A DNA stretch of 39,652 bases from an uncultured Sandaracinus sp. GTDB taxonomy: Bacteria > Myxococcota_A > Polyangia > Polyangiales > Sandaracinaceae. Both the position numbers and the translations under genes were made by a program. The notes beneath the pieces are model-generated. The model was not told the DNA's origin. It ran no database searches and saw only the letters and a program-made list of their open reading frames with translations. The DNA lies in the NCBI GenBank assembly GCA_903828805.1, contig CAIKNO010000676.1, forward strand, positions 1 through 39,652, read 5' to 3'. Shown one piece after another: positions 8,523-17,163 of the stretch (the stretch's first letter is position 1; each line of letters opens with the position of its first letter).

Positions 8523-8575
8523 CAACGGCCCGGCACGCATCCCGGAGACCTGCCGTTGGTTGGTGCTCTAGCACC
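8523..8575. promoter_or_regulatory. Inverted repeats in the divergent sulfur-gene promoter region
   Basis: Two dyads lie in the gap between the YeeE half gene (starts 8504, minus) and the TauE/SafE gene (starts 8685, plus). CAACGGC at 8523-8529 pairs with GCCGTTG at 8552-8558. GGTGCT at 8562-8567 pairs with AGCACC at 8570-8575. Such dyads in a divergent promoter suggest binding of a dimeric repressor that controls both directions. No regulator gene is adjacent, so the protein involved is unknown. The repeats are seen directly; the regulatory role is inference. Confidence 0.35.
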
Positions 8576-8684
8576 CGCGGCGGCGACGCGCAGGACCGCC
8601 CCGGGTCGGGCGTCGATGAAACGACGGGCACCCCCTCGCGCCGGGGCCGCTTCCCGCGAACACTGCCGCACTCGAAGGAACGAG

Positions 8685-9593
8685 ATGCCCCTGCTGTCCA
8701 CCCCGGTGCTCGTCGCGACGCTGCTCTCGGTCGTCGTCGGACTCTCGCTCGGGCTGCTCGGCGGCGGCGGCTCCATCCTGACCCTGCCCATTCTTCTGTA
8801 CATCCTCGAGATGCCCGCCGACGACGCGGTCACCCTCTCGTTGCTGGTCGTCGGCAGCACGAGCGTGGCGGCGCTGGTACCGCACGCCCGGGGAGGCCGC
8901 GTGCAGTGGCGGGTCGGCCTGCTCTTCGGGGCCACCAGCATGGTCGGCGCGTTCGGCGCGGGGACGCTCGCCCATCACTTGCCCCGAGGGCTCGTGCTGG
9001 TGCTCTTCGGACTGATGATGCTGGTCGCGGCGGGCGCGATGATGCGACCGAGACGCGACGCGGCGGATCCGCCCGCCCAGGGACGCGAGGCACCGCCCGG
9101 GCCCCGCCTCGGCGCGATGGTCGCGCAGGGTCTCGGCGTCGGCGCGATCACCGGACTGGTGGGCGCGGGCGGCGGATTCGTCGTGGTGCCGGCCTTGCTC
9201 GTGCTCGGCCGCTTGCCGATGCGGGAGGCCGTGGGGACGTCGCTCCTCGTCATCGCGATGAACTCCGCCGCCGCGTTCGCGGGGCACCTCGGCACGGCCC
9301 ACGTGGACGTTCGCCTCGGCGCGACGCTCGTGGCCGCCGCGGTGCTCGGCAGCGTCGCCGGCGCGAAGCTCGCGGGGCATGTCCCGCAAGCGCTGCTGCG
9401 AAGAGGCTTCGCGTGGTTCGTGATCGTGATGGCGGTGTTCATGCTGGGTCAGGAGATCCCGCGGGCCCTCGACCATGCGCTCGACCTCCGCACCGCGTGG
9501 CCGGCGCTGGTCGGCGCTGTCGCCGTGCCCTTCGTCCTCGGCGTGATCGACCTCGTCCGGATGTCCCGACGCGGGGCCGACGCGCGCGGGTGA
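8685..9593 (+). CDS. TauE/SafE-family membrane exporter (probable sulfite/organosulfur export)
   Basis: A 302-residue integral membrane protein with the internally repeated TauE/SafE architecture. The first repeat contains GLSLGLLGGGGSILTLP and the second GAITGLVGAGGGFVVVP, each followed by a conserved SL/TSL segment (TLSLLVVGSTS and GTSLLVIAMNS). A cytoplasmic linker rich in Arg, Ala and Pro (around residues 120-140) separates the halves. About eight helices are seen. The family exports sulfite, sulfoacetate or related anions. Divergent placement from a persulfide dioxygenase, which makes sulfite, supports sulfite export. The start is the ATG at 8685 with GAAGGA upstream; the longer open frame upstream is antisense to the YeeE gene. 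Confidence 0.9.
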   Translation: MPLLSTPVLVATLLSVVVGLSLGLLGGGGSILTLPILLYILEMPADDAVTLSLLVVGSTSVAALVPHARGGRVQWRVGLLFGATSMVGAFGAGTLAHHLPRGLVLVLFGLMMLVAAGAMMRPRRDAADPPAQGREAPPGPRLGAMVAQGLGVGAITGLVGAGGGFVVVPALLVLGRLPMREAVGTSLLVIAMNSAAAFAGHLGTAHVDVRLGATLVAAAVLGSVAGAKLAGHVPQALLRRGFAWFVIVMAVFMLGQEIPRALDHALDLRTAWPALVGAVAVPFVLGVIDLVRMSRRGADARG

Positions 9594-9623
9594 ACATCCG
9601 GACCGAGCGCGCGTCCGAGCGGC

Positions 9624-10871
9624 ATGACGCTCCGACTTCGCTTCGCCGTGCTGCTGCTCTCGACCGCGCTCGCGCTGCCCGCCGCGAGCGCGCAGCCCGC
9701 CCCGACCCAGGCCGATCGACCCCTCGCGACCCTCTCGCCGGACGAGCTCGAGGTGCTCGGTCCCCTGCTGCGGACGGGCACCGTGTCCCTCGTGGAGTTC
9801 GCGATGGATGGCGAGCTCCCCGCGGTCGTCATCGCGACCGAGGTCGACGCCTCCCCCGCCACCCTCGCCGCCGTCGTCGGCGATCCCCGGCATTACCCCG
9901 ACTTCATGCCGGCCCTCGACGCGGTGAACGTGCACGCGGAGGACGCCGCGCAGCTCTCGTACTCGTGGGCCTGGGAGACCTCGCTCTTCACGCTCCGGGG
10001 CGACCACGCGATGCAGCGCTACGCCCCGCCCGAGGGACATCCCGAACAGGGCTATCGCTTCGTCATCCGCAGCACGGGAGGGGACCTCGGCGTCGGCCGG
10101 ACCGTCTGGCGGATCTTGCCCCGCGGCCAGGGCCGATCGCTGCTGATGTCCAGCTGCCGGATGGATTTCCAGGACGCGAACTACATCGCCCGCCAGCTCG
10201 CCTCGACGGGCCCGAGCCTCAGCCGCACCGTGAACATCGCCCTCGGCTTCGCGACCGTGCTGCGCGCCCGCATGGAGGCCGAGCGCCGGGAGGGCCGCGT
10301 TCGCGCCGCGGTCCCGCGCCCCGGATCGGAGCCCGCCCGACCGGCCATGGACCCGATCGCCCTCGAGCGTCTCGTCGGACGCGGCGACGTGATGTGGGTG
10401 GAGACCACCGGCACCGATCTGGGCCGCGTGATGGTGCTGGGCGCGATGCACACCCCCGAGGGCGTCACCCGCACCGCGATGCTCGATCCCGCGGGCTTCA
10501 CGCAGGGCTTCCTGCAGGGCGCGAGGGCCACGGTCCTCGAGCGCAGCCCCACCGAGACGCGCTTCGACTGGGGCATCGACCTGCCGCTGGTCGGCACCTC
10601 GGGCCAGATGTTGCTGCGCGACACGCCCGGCGGGCGCATCCAGCTCGACGGCGTCCACGGCTCGCTCGCCGACGCCCGCTTCCGGTTCGAGACGATCGCG
10701 CGGCCCTACGGGACGCTCGTCGTGACCTGGGGGCGCTTCGATCCGTCCGAGGGATTCTGGCTGCTCCGGGTCGTCACGAACGCCGACGCCGCGTTCCGGC
10801 CGGGGCTCGCGGGCGCCGCGCAGTTGATGTTGATCCGCGGGCTGCGGACCCGGCTGATCCGCGGCGTGTGA
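9624..10871 (+). CDS. Exported protein with two START/SRPBCC-like domains
   Basis: A 415-residue protein with a clear signal peptide (basic start, LLLSTALALPAASAQ, cleavage near ASAQ). Two similar modules follow. The first, about residues 50-215, has VVIATEVDASPATLAAVVGDP and YPDFMPALDAV, typical of coenzyme-Q-binding/START-like polyketide-cyclase folds. The second, about 245-405, has a related strand-helix pattern (DVMWVETTGTDLGRVMVLGAM; LRVVTNADAAFRPG). SRPBCC folds bind hydrophobic ligands, and a periplasmic or surface location makes lipid binding plausible. The ligand is unknown. It stands alone on the plus strand and converges with folA. The domain call is moderate; the duplication is judged by eye. 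Confidence 0.7.
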   Translation: MTLRLRFAVLLLSTALALPAASAQPAPTQADRPLATLSPDELEVLGPLLRTGTVSLVEFAMDGELPAVVIATEVDASPATLAAVVGDPRHYPDFMPALDAVNVHAEDAAQLSYSWAWETSLFTLRGDHAMQRYAPPEGHPEQGYRFVIRSTGGDLGVGRTVWRILPRGQGRSLLMSSCRMDFQDANYIARQLASTGPSLSRTVNIALGFATVLRARMEAERREGRVRAAVPRPGSEPARPAMDPIALERLVGRGDVMWVETTGTDLGRVMVLGAMHTPEGVTRTAMLDPAGFTQGFLQGARATVLERSPTETRFDWGIDLPLVGTSGQMLLRDTPGGRIQLDGVHGSLADARFRFETIARPYGTLVVTWGRFDPSEGFWLLRVVTNADAAFRPGLAGAAQLMLIRGLRTRLIRGV

Positions 10872-10889
10872 AGCGCATCCCTTCGCGGG

Positions 10890-11369
10890 TCAGCGCACGT
10901 ACGTCACGAAACGGAAGGGCCACGCATGGCGCGCATCGGCGGGGTGGGACGTGTCCGCCACGACGCGGAAGGCGCCGGCATCGAACGAAGGAAATCGCGC
11001 GTCGCCCTCGACGTCCGCGTCGACCCTCGTCAGCTCGAGCCGATCCGCCCGCGGCAGGAACGCCGCGTACACCGCTTCCCCGCCGATGACGCAGAGCTCG
11101 GGGATGTCCCCCGCGGCCGCGAGCGCGTGCTCGACCGAGCCGACGACCGTGCAGCCGGGCACCGCCTCGAGCGTGCGGGTCAGCACGAGGTTCACGCGGC
11201 CCGGCAGCGCCCGGCCGATCGATGCGAACGTCTTGCGGCCCATCACGACGGTCTTGCCCAGCGTGAGCGCCTTGAAGCGGGCCAGGTCGTCGGGAAGCCG
11301 GAACGGGAGCGCGCCGTCGCGGCCGATGATCCCGTTGCGCGACACCGCCGCCACGAGCGTGATCTGCAT
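10890..11369 (-). CDS. folA: Dihydrofolate reductase
   Basis: A 159-residue DHFR that reduces dihydrofolate to tetrahydrofolate with NADPH. The motifs are VAAVSRNGIIGRDGALPF, LPDDLARFK (catalytic acid in PDD), VVMGRKTFASIG (NADPH site), VIGGEAVYA and LTRVDADVEGDARFP. The Trp usually found before the catalytic loop (PW) is Phe here (LPFRLP), an uncommon substitution. Its ATG overlaps the thyA stop by one base (TGATG), so the two are translationally coupled. This suits their biochemistry, because thymidylate synthase produces the dihydrofolate that FolA recycles. Confidence 0.96.
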   Translation of the reverse strand: MQITLVAAVSRNGIIGRDGALPFRLPDDLARFKALTLGKTVVMGRKTFASIGRALPGRVNLVLTRTLEAVPGCTVVGSVEHALAAAGDIPELCVIGGEAVYAAFLPRADRLELTRVDADVEGDARFPSFDAGAFRVVADTSHPADARHAWPFRFVTYVR

Positions 11370-12163
11370 CAGACCGCGACCTTCGCGGAGATCGCCGGAT
11401 GGTGCGTGTAGCCCTCGACGCGGAGGTGCTCGAACGTGAAGGCGTCGAGGTCCTGCACCGCGGGGTCGAGGTGCAACGTGGGGAACGGGAACGGCGCGCG
11501 CCCGAGCTGCAAGTCCGCTTGCTCGAGGTGGTTCGCGTAGAGGTGCACGTCGCCGAACGTCATCACCAGCTCCCCCACCCCGAGGCCGGTGACCTGCGCG
11601 ATCATGTGCGTGAGCAGCGCGTAGCTCGCGATGTTGAACGGCACGCCGAGGAACACGTCGGCGCTGCGCTGATAGAGCTGGCAGCTCAACTTCCCTCGGA
11701 CGACGTAGAACTGGAAGAGGGCATGGCACGGCATCAGCGCCATGCGGTCGAGGTCCGCGGGGTTCCACGCGCTCACCACGAGGCGTCGCGAGTCGGGGTT
11801 GCGCCGCAGCTCCTCGACCACGTTCTTCATCTGATCGATGGTGCCGCCGTCGCGCGCAGGCCAGCGCCGCCATTGATGGCCGTACACCGGGCCGAGCTCG
11901 CCATCCGGACCGGCCCACTCGTCCCAGATGGAGACCCCGTGCTCCTGCAGCCACTTCACGTTCGTGTCGCCGCGCAGGAACCAAAGGAGCTCGTACACCA
12001 CCGAGCGCAGGTGCACCTTCTTCGTGGTCACCAGCGGGAAGCCTGCGCCGAGGTCGAACCGGAGCTGCTCGCCGAAGAGACTCAGCGTGCCGGTCCCGGT
12101 GCGGTCACCCTTGGGGATGCCCTCGTGGCGCACCTTCCGGAGGAGGTCTTCGTAGGTCGTCAT
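11369..12163 (-). CDS. thyA: Thymidylate synthase
   Basis: A 264-residue protein, the same length as E. coli ThyA. It methylates dUMP to dTMP using methylene-tetrahydrofolate. Visible motifs are [13 protein letters not shown], the catalytic block [13 protein letters not shown] with the nucleophilic cysteine, [22 protein letters not shown], and HLYANH. The protein is ungapped and complete. The ATG at 12163 is fixed by the family N-terminus. No good Shine-Dalgarno sequence is visible. A strong inverted repeat lies 42 bases upstream at 12205-12240. folA follows with a one-base overlap. The upstream gene is divergent, so the promoter for thyA-folA lies in 12164-12310. Confidence 0.97.
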   Translation of the reverse strand: MTTYEDLLRKVRHEGIPKGDRTGTGTLSLFGEQLRFDLGAGFPLVTTKKVHLRSVVYELLWFLRGDTNVKWLQEHGVSIWDEWAGPDGELGPVYGHQWRRWPARDGGTIDQMKNVVEELRRNPDSRRLVVSAWNPADLDRMALMPCHALFQFYVVRGKLSCQLYQRSADVFLGVPFNIASYALLTHMIAQVTGLGVGELVMTFGDVHLYANHLEQADLQLGRAPFPFPTLHLDPAVQDLDAFTFEHLRVEGYTHHPAISAKVAV

Positions 12164-12204
12164 CGCGGCGCGAGCATAGCGGGACCGCGCGCCGCGGGGC
12201 AGGG

Positions 12205-12240
12205 CGAGGCGTTCCCGACATTCGAGGGAACAAAGCCTCG
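12205..12240. promoter_or_regulatory. Long inverted repeat upstream of thyA
   Basis: CGAGGC-GTTCCC (12205-12216) and GGGAAC-AAA-GCCTCG (12226-12240) form a 12-base-pair stem. A 9-base loop separates the arms, with a three-base bulge in the right arm. It lies between divergent genes, so it is not a convergent terminator. It could be an operator, or a 5'-leader hairpin in the thyA-folA transcript. The pairing is seen directly; its function is unknown. Confidence 0.4.
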
Positions 12241-12310
12241 GGGTCGGGCGTCCGTTGCGGAACCCGTCGTTCTCCCGTACATGGAGGGCCCAACGACGGA
12301 GTCGGCCCCC

Positions 12311-12886
12311 ATGAACCGCTGCCCCCAGTGCGAGACCGAGCTGCCGTCCCCGACGCCCGCCATCTGTCCGTCCTGCGGCGAGTCGCTCGGCGCGCCTCCG
12401 CGGCGCGCGGTCGAGGCCGGGTCCCCCAAGGACGCGCGGGTCGCCCCGGCCGCGCTCGCCGCCACCCCGGCGCAGCCCGTCGAACAGGTGCTCTTCGAGG
12501 GTCGCCCCGCCGCGGTCGCCACGTTCGGCGACGTCTTGCTGGTGGTGCTCACGCTCGGCCTCGGGTGGGTGTGGCTCTGGGCCCGCGCGGTGGGGTCGTC
12601 GTACCGCCTGACCACGACGCGCATCGTGATGGAGCGCGGCCTGTTCTCGAAGCGGCTCGAGCAGATCGACCTGTACCGCGTCGAGGACTACGTCGTGGAG
12701 CTCCCGCTCGGACAGCGGATGCTCGGCACCGGCAACCTGGTCATTTCGACCACCGATCGGACCTCGCATGGCGAGGTTCGCCTCGACCGTCTGCGCACGG
12801 ACGTCCGCAAGCTCTACGAAGACCTTCGCGCTGCGACCGAGGCCGACAAGCTCCGCCGCGGCGTGCGGCGCGTCGACGCCGTCTGA
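12311..12886 (+). CDS. Zinc-ribbon plus bacterial PH-domain membrane protein
   Basis: A 191-residue protein. The N-terminus is a small zinc ribbon with two CxxC pairs ([19 protein letters not shown]). A Pro/Ala linker follows, then hydrophobic segments ([25 protein letters not shown], about residues 75-100). Next comes a YdbS/DUF304-type PH-like domain, recognisable by [32 protein letters not shown]. These proteins sit in the inner membrane and their biochemical role is not established. The ATG at 12311 has GGAG about nine bases upstream; an in-frame ATG at 12281 would add ten residues. It is divergent from thyA and 62 bases before the lipoprotein gene. Confidence 0.85.
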   Translation: MNRCPQCETELPSPTPAICPSCGESLGAPPRRAVEAGSPKDARVAPAALAATPAQPVEQVLFEGRPAAVATFGDVLLVVLTLGLGWVWLWARAVGSSYRLTTTRIVMERGLFSKRLEQIDLYRVEDYVVELPLGQRMLGTGNLVISTTDRTSHGEVRLDRLRTDVRKLYEDLRAATEADKLRRGVRRVDAV

Positions 12887-12948
12887 GGCCCTTCGCCTTC
12901 GGGCGCGCGGTCTTTCGAACCCCCTCGCTGCGCCCACGTCGGAGAACC

Positions 12949-14142
12949 ATGTTCCGCACCCCGCTCGCTCCGCTCGGTCTCCTCGCCGCGATCTCCGCTT
13001 GCGGGGGACCGCCGCCCGCGCCGACCACCCCCACCCCCTCGGCCGAGGCCGCGCCCCCGGCGGCGGCTTCCCGCTCGAGGCGGGCCCGCAGCGACGAAGG
13101 CGAGGCGCAGGAGTTCCCGCTCGGCCGCGAGGTCGCGGTCTCCGGGACGGGCGTGCGCTTCCAGCCGCCCCGCGGCAGCCAGCGGTCGGCGCTCGGCTCG
13201 ACGTTCATCCATCCGAGGCGGCGCATCCAGATCGTCATCGCCGCCGCCGAGGGCGACCTCTCGATCCACGAGCAGTTCCTCGGTGGGCTCCAGGGCGAGG
13301 CCGACGAAGAGACCAGCGAAGAGCTCACCCTCGATGGCGCGGAGAGCACGCTCGTCGTCGATCGGATGACCCAGGGCGAGGCCGAGCTCGAACGGGTCTG
13401 GCTCGTGTCCCGGCGTGGCACGCGGAGCGTCGCGCTGATGGCCGTCTACGCGGCCGAGCAGAGCGACACCCTTCGCGGCCTCCTGCGGGCGAGCCTGCAG
13501 ACCGCCCACTTCGACGAGCGCACCCCGCTCGACCCCGAGTCGGCGGTCGGCTGGCGGCTGCCTCCGGTCGAGGGCCTCAGCCTCGTGCGCACCGCGAGCA
13601 CGAGCCTCAGCTACTCGCCGACCGGCAGCCCGCCGCCCCCGGGCAGCACGGCGCCGGCCCTCTTCGTGATGCCCCTTCCCTTCCAGGTTCCGCCGGCCCA
13701 GCGGGACGCGGTCTGCCCGCAGGTCCTGGCGCAGCTCGTGTCGCTGCCGGAGAGCGTCGAGCGCGAGAGCGGCCGGGTCGACGCGGGCGAGGTCCAGGGA
13801 TGCGACCTGACGGCGAGCCTGGAGGACCCCGCGCTGGCCACCTACGCCGCGCTCGTGTTCCGCGGCGAGGGCGCCTTCATGATCGGCGGCACCGTCGCCG
13901 CCGAATCGAGCAGCCCGTGGATCGAGCGCTTCCGCGCCGCTGCCCGCAGCGTGGAGCCGATGACCCGGACGCCCGCCGAGACCGAAGCCGCCGAGCTCGA
14001 GGCCGCCGAGGCGGGCGCAGACGACGACGACGACGTGGAGGCCGAGCAGGCCCCGTCGGCGTTCGAGAGCCGCCGTCCCGCCCGCGCGCCTCGACGCGCC
14101 CGACGTCCGGTCGACGAGGAAGAAGAAGAAGCTCAGGAGTGA
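12949..14142 (+). CDS. Lipoprotein of unknown function with acidic tail
   Basis: A 397-residue predicted lipoprotein. The signal sequence [10 protein letters not shown] carries a lipobox-like Cys at about residue 18, followed by a Pro/Thr/Ala-rich linker typical of surface-tethered proteins. Two mixed alpha/beta segments follow. The first (about 60-180) contains [18 protein letters not shown] and [10 protein letters not shown]; the second (about 190-345) contains [15 protein letters not shown] and [11 protein letters not shown]. The C-terminal 50 residues are very acidic, then Arg-rich, ending with a Glu run. The start is ATG with GGAGA upstream. I recognise no named family. It converges with the DnaK paralogue across a possible shared terminator. 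Confidence 0.78.
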   Translation: MFRTPLAPLGLLAAISACGGPPPAPTTPTPSAEAAPPAAASRSRRARSDEGEAQEFPLGREVAVSGTGVRFQPPRGSQRSALGSTFIHPRRRIQIVIAAAEGDLSIHEQFLGGLQGEADEETSEELTLDGAESTLVVDRMTQGEAELERVWLVSRRGTRSVALMAVYAAEQSDTLRGLLRASLQTAHFDERTPLDPESAVGWRLPPVEGLSLVRTASTSLSYSPTGSPPPPGSTAPALFVMPLPFQVPPAQRDAVCPQVLAQLVSLPESVERESGRVDAGEVQGCDLTASLEDPALATYAALVFRGEGAFMIGGTVAAESSSPWIERFRAAARSVEPMTRTPAETEAAELEAAEAGADDDDDVEAEQAPSAFESRRPARAPRRARRPVDEEEEEAQE

Positions 14143-14149
14143 TCACGTC

Positions 14150-14177
14150 AGGCCCCGGCGGGGATCCCTCGGGGCCT
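14150..14177. terminator. Possible bidirectional terminator between convergent genes
   Basis: AGGCCCCG (14150-14157) pairs perfectly with CGGGGCCT (14170-14177) across a 12-base loop. It starts eight bases after the lipoprotein stop codon and 57 bases beyond the 3' end of the convergent DnaK paralogue. There is no T-tract in either direction, so if it terminates it would do so as a GC-rich stem without a run of U. The stem is seen directly; the role is inferred. Confidence 0.4.
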
Positions 14178-14233
14178 CTCGACGCGGCCGTCTCCCGCCG
14201 CAGGCCCGCGGAGCACACCGCGCCCGCCGACCC

Positions 14234-16057
14234 TCAGCCGAGCGTGCGGCGCAGCGTGTCGGTGATCACCCGGAGCTGGGAGACCTCGGCCTCGAGCGCG
14301 CCCGGGTTCCCCTCGCGGGCCACCTGACGGACACGCTCGGCCGTCATCCGGGCCTGGGTGAGCGCGGCCGGCGCGATCGTCGTGCGCTCGAGCCGCGCTT
14401 CGGCCTCGGGCAAGATCCGATCGAACTCCGCGAGCGCGACCTCGATCCCCTGCCGGGACCGCTCGTCCTGCTCCTCCTGGCGGCGCTGGGCCAGGTACGC
14501 CGCGGACTCCTGCATCATCTGCGCGATCTCGTCCGGCGTGATCCCGCTCTGCGCGAGCACCTGGATCTGCCGGGCCTCGCCGGTCTCACGGTCGATCGCG
14601 GCGACCCGGAACAGTCCGTCCGTGTCGATCTCGAACATGACCTCGACCTCGGTCTCGCCCGCCGGGGCGGGCCGCAGGCCCGTCATCGCGAATTGTCCGA
14701 GAAATTCGTTCTCTGCGGCGAGCTCGTGCTCCCCCTGGAGCACGATGATCTTGACCGTCTCCTGCCCATCCCGGCTCGTCGCGAACACCGAGCTCGTCCG
14801 CGTCGGAACCGTCGTGTTCGCGGCGATCAGCGGCTCGAAGCGCCCCCCCGCGACCATGATCCCGAGCGAGTGGGCGGTCACGTCGCGGAGCGGCAAGAGC
14901 CCGCTCCGGCCATCGCTCAGGCTCTGGAAGCCGGACAGCGCGGCCCCGAGGGCCACGACCTCGTCGGGGTGCACGCCCCGGCACGGCTCGCGCTCGAAGA
15001 ACTCCGACACCGCGCGCTGGATCGCGGGCATCCGCGTCATGCCGCCGACGAGGATGACCTCGTCGATGTCCTCCACGCGAAGCTCGGCGAGCCTCAGCGC
15101 GCGCTCGCAGATCTGCAGGCTGCGGGTGACCAGGTCGCCGGTCATCTGCTCGAGCCAGCTGCGCGAGAGCTCGACCTCGAGGTGAACGGGCGCGCCGTCC
15201 TCCATGGTCGCCAGGAAGGGCAGGCTGATGTCCGTCTCGGTGACGTCGCTGAGCTCGTTCTTCGCCTTCTGCGCGGCCTCGCGCAGGCGCTGCAGCGCGG
15301 TCGGCAGCGTCCGAAGGTCGGCCCCGTGCTGCTCGCGCACCCGCTCGAGGAGCCAGGCGACGATGCGGTCGTCGAAGTCCTCACCGCCGAGGTACGAGTC
15401 GCCCGTCGTCGCCACGACGTCGAACCCCGACTCCGGACCGACGTGCACGATCGACACGTCGAAGGTCCCGCCGCCCAGATCGAACACCGCGAGCGTGCGG
15501 TTCTCCTGACGGTCGAAACCGTACGCGAGGGCGGCGGCCGTGGGCTCGTTCAAGATCCGAACGATCTCGAGGCCCGCGATCTTGCCCGCGTCACGGACCG
15601 CCTGACGCTGGTTGTCGTTGAAGTACGCCGGCACCGTCACGACCGCGCGCTCGATCGGCCCACCGAGCCTGTCCTCGGCCACGAGCCGCATCTCCTGCAG
15701 CAGCATCGCCGACAGCTCGGGGATCGAATACGCGCGCCCGCGGAGCATGATCCGGACGTCGCCCTGAGGGCCTTCGACGATCTCGAAGGCCGAGCGCTGC
15801 ACGGCGTGCTGCACCTGCGGCGCATCGAACGAGCGGCCGATCAAGCGCTTGCTCGCGTGCACCGTGTGCCTCGGGTTGGTCACGGCCTGCCGCACCGCGA
15901 GCTGCCCCACGAGGCGGGTGCCGTCCTCGGCGACGGCGATGACCGAAGGCGTCGTGGCGTACCCCGCGCGGTTGGAGAGCACCACGGGGCGGACGCCCTC
16001 CACCACCGCCACGCAGCAGTTCGTGGTCCCCAGGTCGATCCCGATCACGTGTGTCAT
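14234..16057 (-). CDS. Hsp70/DnaK paralogue
   Basis: A 607-residue Hsp70 chaperone. The nucleotide-binding domain is complete: GIDLGTTNCCVAVVEG, VVTVPAYFNDNQRQAVRDAG, ILNEPTAAALAYG, VFDLGGGTFDVSIV and VILVGGMTRMPAIQ. The linker and substrate domain begin at LLPLRDVTAHSLGIMVAGG, where canonical DnaK has DVLLLDVTPLSLGIET, so the interdomain linker has diverged. The C-terminal lid is shortened and lacks the usual disordered tail. No dnaJ or grpE is adjacent, so this is probably a specialised second copy rather than the housekeeping DnaK. The ATG at 16057 is set by the conserved N-terminus. It lies 122 bases after gspN on the same strand, so read-through from the secretion operon is conceivable. 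Confidence 0.92.
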   Translation of the reverse strand: MTHVIGIDLGTTNCCVAVVEGVRPVVLSNRAGYATTPSVIAVAEDGTRLVGQLAVRQAVTNPRHTVHASKRLIGRSFDAPQVQHAVQRSAFEIVEGPQGDVRIMLRGRAYSIPELSAMLLQEMRLVAEDRLGGPIERAVVTVPAYFNDNQRQAVRDAGKIAGLEIVRILNEPTAAALAYGFDRQENRTLAVFDLGGGTFDVSIVHVGPESGFDVVATTGDSYLGGEDFDDRIVAWLLERVREQHGADLRTLPTALQRLREAAQKAKNELSDVTETDISLPFLATMEDGAPVHLEVELSRSWLEQMTGDLVTRSLQICERALRLAELRVEDIDEVILVGGMTRMPAIQRAVSEFFEREPCRGVHPDEVVALGAALSGFQSLSDGRSGLLPLRDVTAHSLGIMVAGGRFEPLIAANTTVPTRTSSVFATSRDGQETVKIIVLQGEHELAAENEFLGQFAMTGLRPAPAGETEVEVMFEIDTDGLFRVAAIDRETGEARQIQVLAQSGITPDEIAQMMQESAAYLAQRRQEEQDERSRQGIEVALAEFDRILPEAEARLERTTIAPAALTQARMTAERVRQVAREGNPGALEAEVSQLRVITDTLRRTLG

Positions 16058-16118
16058 GAGGCGGTCCCGTCGGGAGAGTGCCCCAACATCGCCGCGCGTG
16101 TCGACCTGCACGCGAAGC

Positions 16119-16160
16119 CCCGTGGCCGATCCCGCGCGCACGCCGTCGCGGCGCCACGGG
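16119..16160 (-). terminator. Stem-loop after gspN, possible end of the secretion operon
   Basis: CCCGTGGC (16119-16126) pairs with GCCACGGG (16153-16160). The 26-base loop contains further short GC-rich complementarity. It begins about 20 bases after the gspN stop and ends about 60 bases before the DnaK-paralogue start, a fitting place for a terminator or attenuator. No U-tract is present. The role is inferred. Confidence 0.35.
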
Positions 16161-16179
16161 ACCACCGCTACGCGGGTCC

Positions 16180-17154
16180 TCAGTCGGGCATCGGCGCGTT
16201 GCCGGCGCCCATCGCGCGCACGTTGGAGCCGAACGAACCGGCCAGCCGCACCTGGAAAGCACCGTCCGCCGAGCGGAACGCCCGGACCTCGGGGGCCATC
16301 TCGACCATCGAGAAGATCGCCTGGGTCCGGTCGTTGCGTTGACGGTACGGGGCCTTGACGTCGAAGCGCAGCATCAGGTCGAGGTTCGACATCCGAAGCG
16401 GCCTCAAGAGCCGCACCGTGCCGGCGCCTCGCAGCTCGAGGTCTTCACTCGAGGACGCGAGCTGCTGGATGCGGCCGACGCCGCGCTCGACCTGGATGCG
16501 CAGGTCGAGGTCGCCCGCCGTGAGCCGTTCGACGGTGATGCCGCTCCGGAGCCCAGGGATCTGAAGGCGCGCGCGCCCATCTCCGAGGGCGAGGCCGGCG
16601 ATCGAGAGGGTGATGTTGCCCTGCGTCTGCTCGACCTCCTGGGCGATGGTGACGTCGACGTCTCCTCCGAGCGTGCCGGTGATCGGGAGCATCACGTAAC
16701 GGCGAAGGGGGCCGATCCGCTCGAGCGCGATGCGCTCGAGGTGCGCGACGACGTGCGTGCTGCTCTCTCCCTCCTCGAACGAGCCCTCGAGGGTCCCGCC
16801 GCCGCCGAGTTCGGCGGAGAACGACACCGCGATCGTGCCCGAGAGCCACGCGAAGAGCCCGATGCGCGCGTGCGCCTCGGTCAACGACACTGCCGAGGGG
16901 CGCTCGTCGGGCGTCTCGGGCGGGAGCGTGAGGCTGACGCCCTGGAGCGAGACCCCCGTGACCCACGACGGCGCGAGGCTGACGATCTCGAGATCGGAGC
17001 CCGGCATCGCGCGCTCGACCTCGGACTCGATGCGATCACGGACCCGGTCGTACGGGAACGTGCAGTACGCGAAGAGGATCGAGCAGAACAGGAAATAGAG
17101 CGGGTACAGCACCACCCGCCGCAGGATCATCCAGGTTCGTTCGGAGAGCTTCAT
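16180..17154 (-). CDS. gspN: Type II secretion system protein GspN
   Basis: A 324-residue inner-membrane-anchored protein. One membrane helix (VVLYPLYFLFCSILFAYCTF, about residues 14-33) follows a short basic cytoplasmic start. The rest is a beta-rich periplasmic domain beginning FPYDRVRDRIESEVERAMPG, the conserved GspN opening, with AsmA-like repetitive strands. It contains LEGSFEEGESSTHVVAHLERIALERIGPL, then GTLGGDVDV. GspN is an accessory subunit of type II secretion machines, present in only some bacteria. It is the last gsp gene, nine bases after gspM. The family call is good from motif, size and position. Confidence 0.85.
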   Translation of the reverse strand: MKLSERTWMILRRVVLYPLYFLFCSILFAYCTFPYDRVRDRIESEVERAMPGSDLEIVSLAPSWVTGVSLQGVSLTLPPETPDERPSAVSLTEAHARIGLFAWLSGTIAVSFSAELGGGGTLEGSFEEGESSTHVVAHLERIALERIGPLRRYVMLPITGTLGGDVDVTIAQEVEQTQGNITLSIAGLALGDGRARLQIPGLRSGITVERLTAGDLDLRIQVERGVGRIQQLASSSEDLELRGAGTVRLLRPLRMSNLDLMLRFDVKAPYRQRNDRTQAIFSMVEMAPEVRAFRSADGAFQVRLAGSFGSNVRAMGAGNAPMPD

Positions 17155-17163
17155 GGGGCGGGC

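Noticed and set aside
8190-8684. Upstream extension of the TauE/SafE frame
   Set aside because: It is antisense to the YeeE half gene. The membrane protein begins at the ATG at 8685 with a ribosome site.
16058-16179. GC-rich folded region considered as a tRNA or small RNA
   Set aside because: No cloverleaf, T-loop or anticodon arm pattern can be drawn; only a long-loop hairpin is present.
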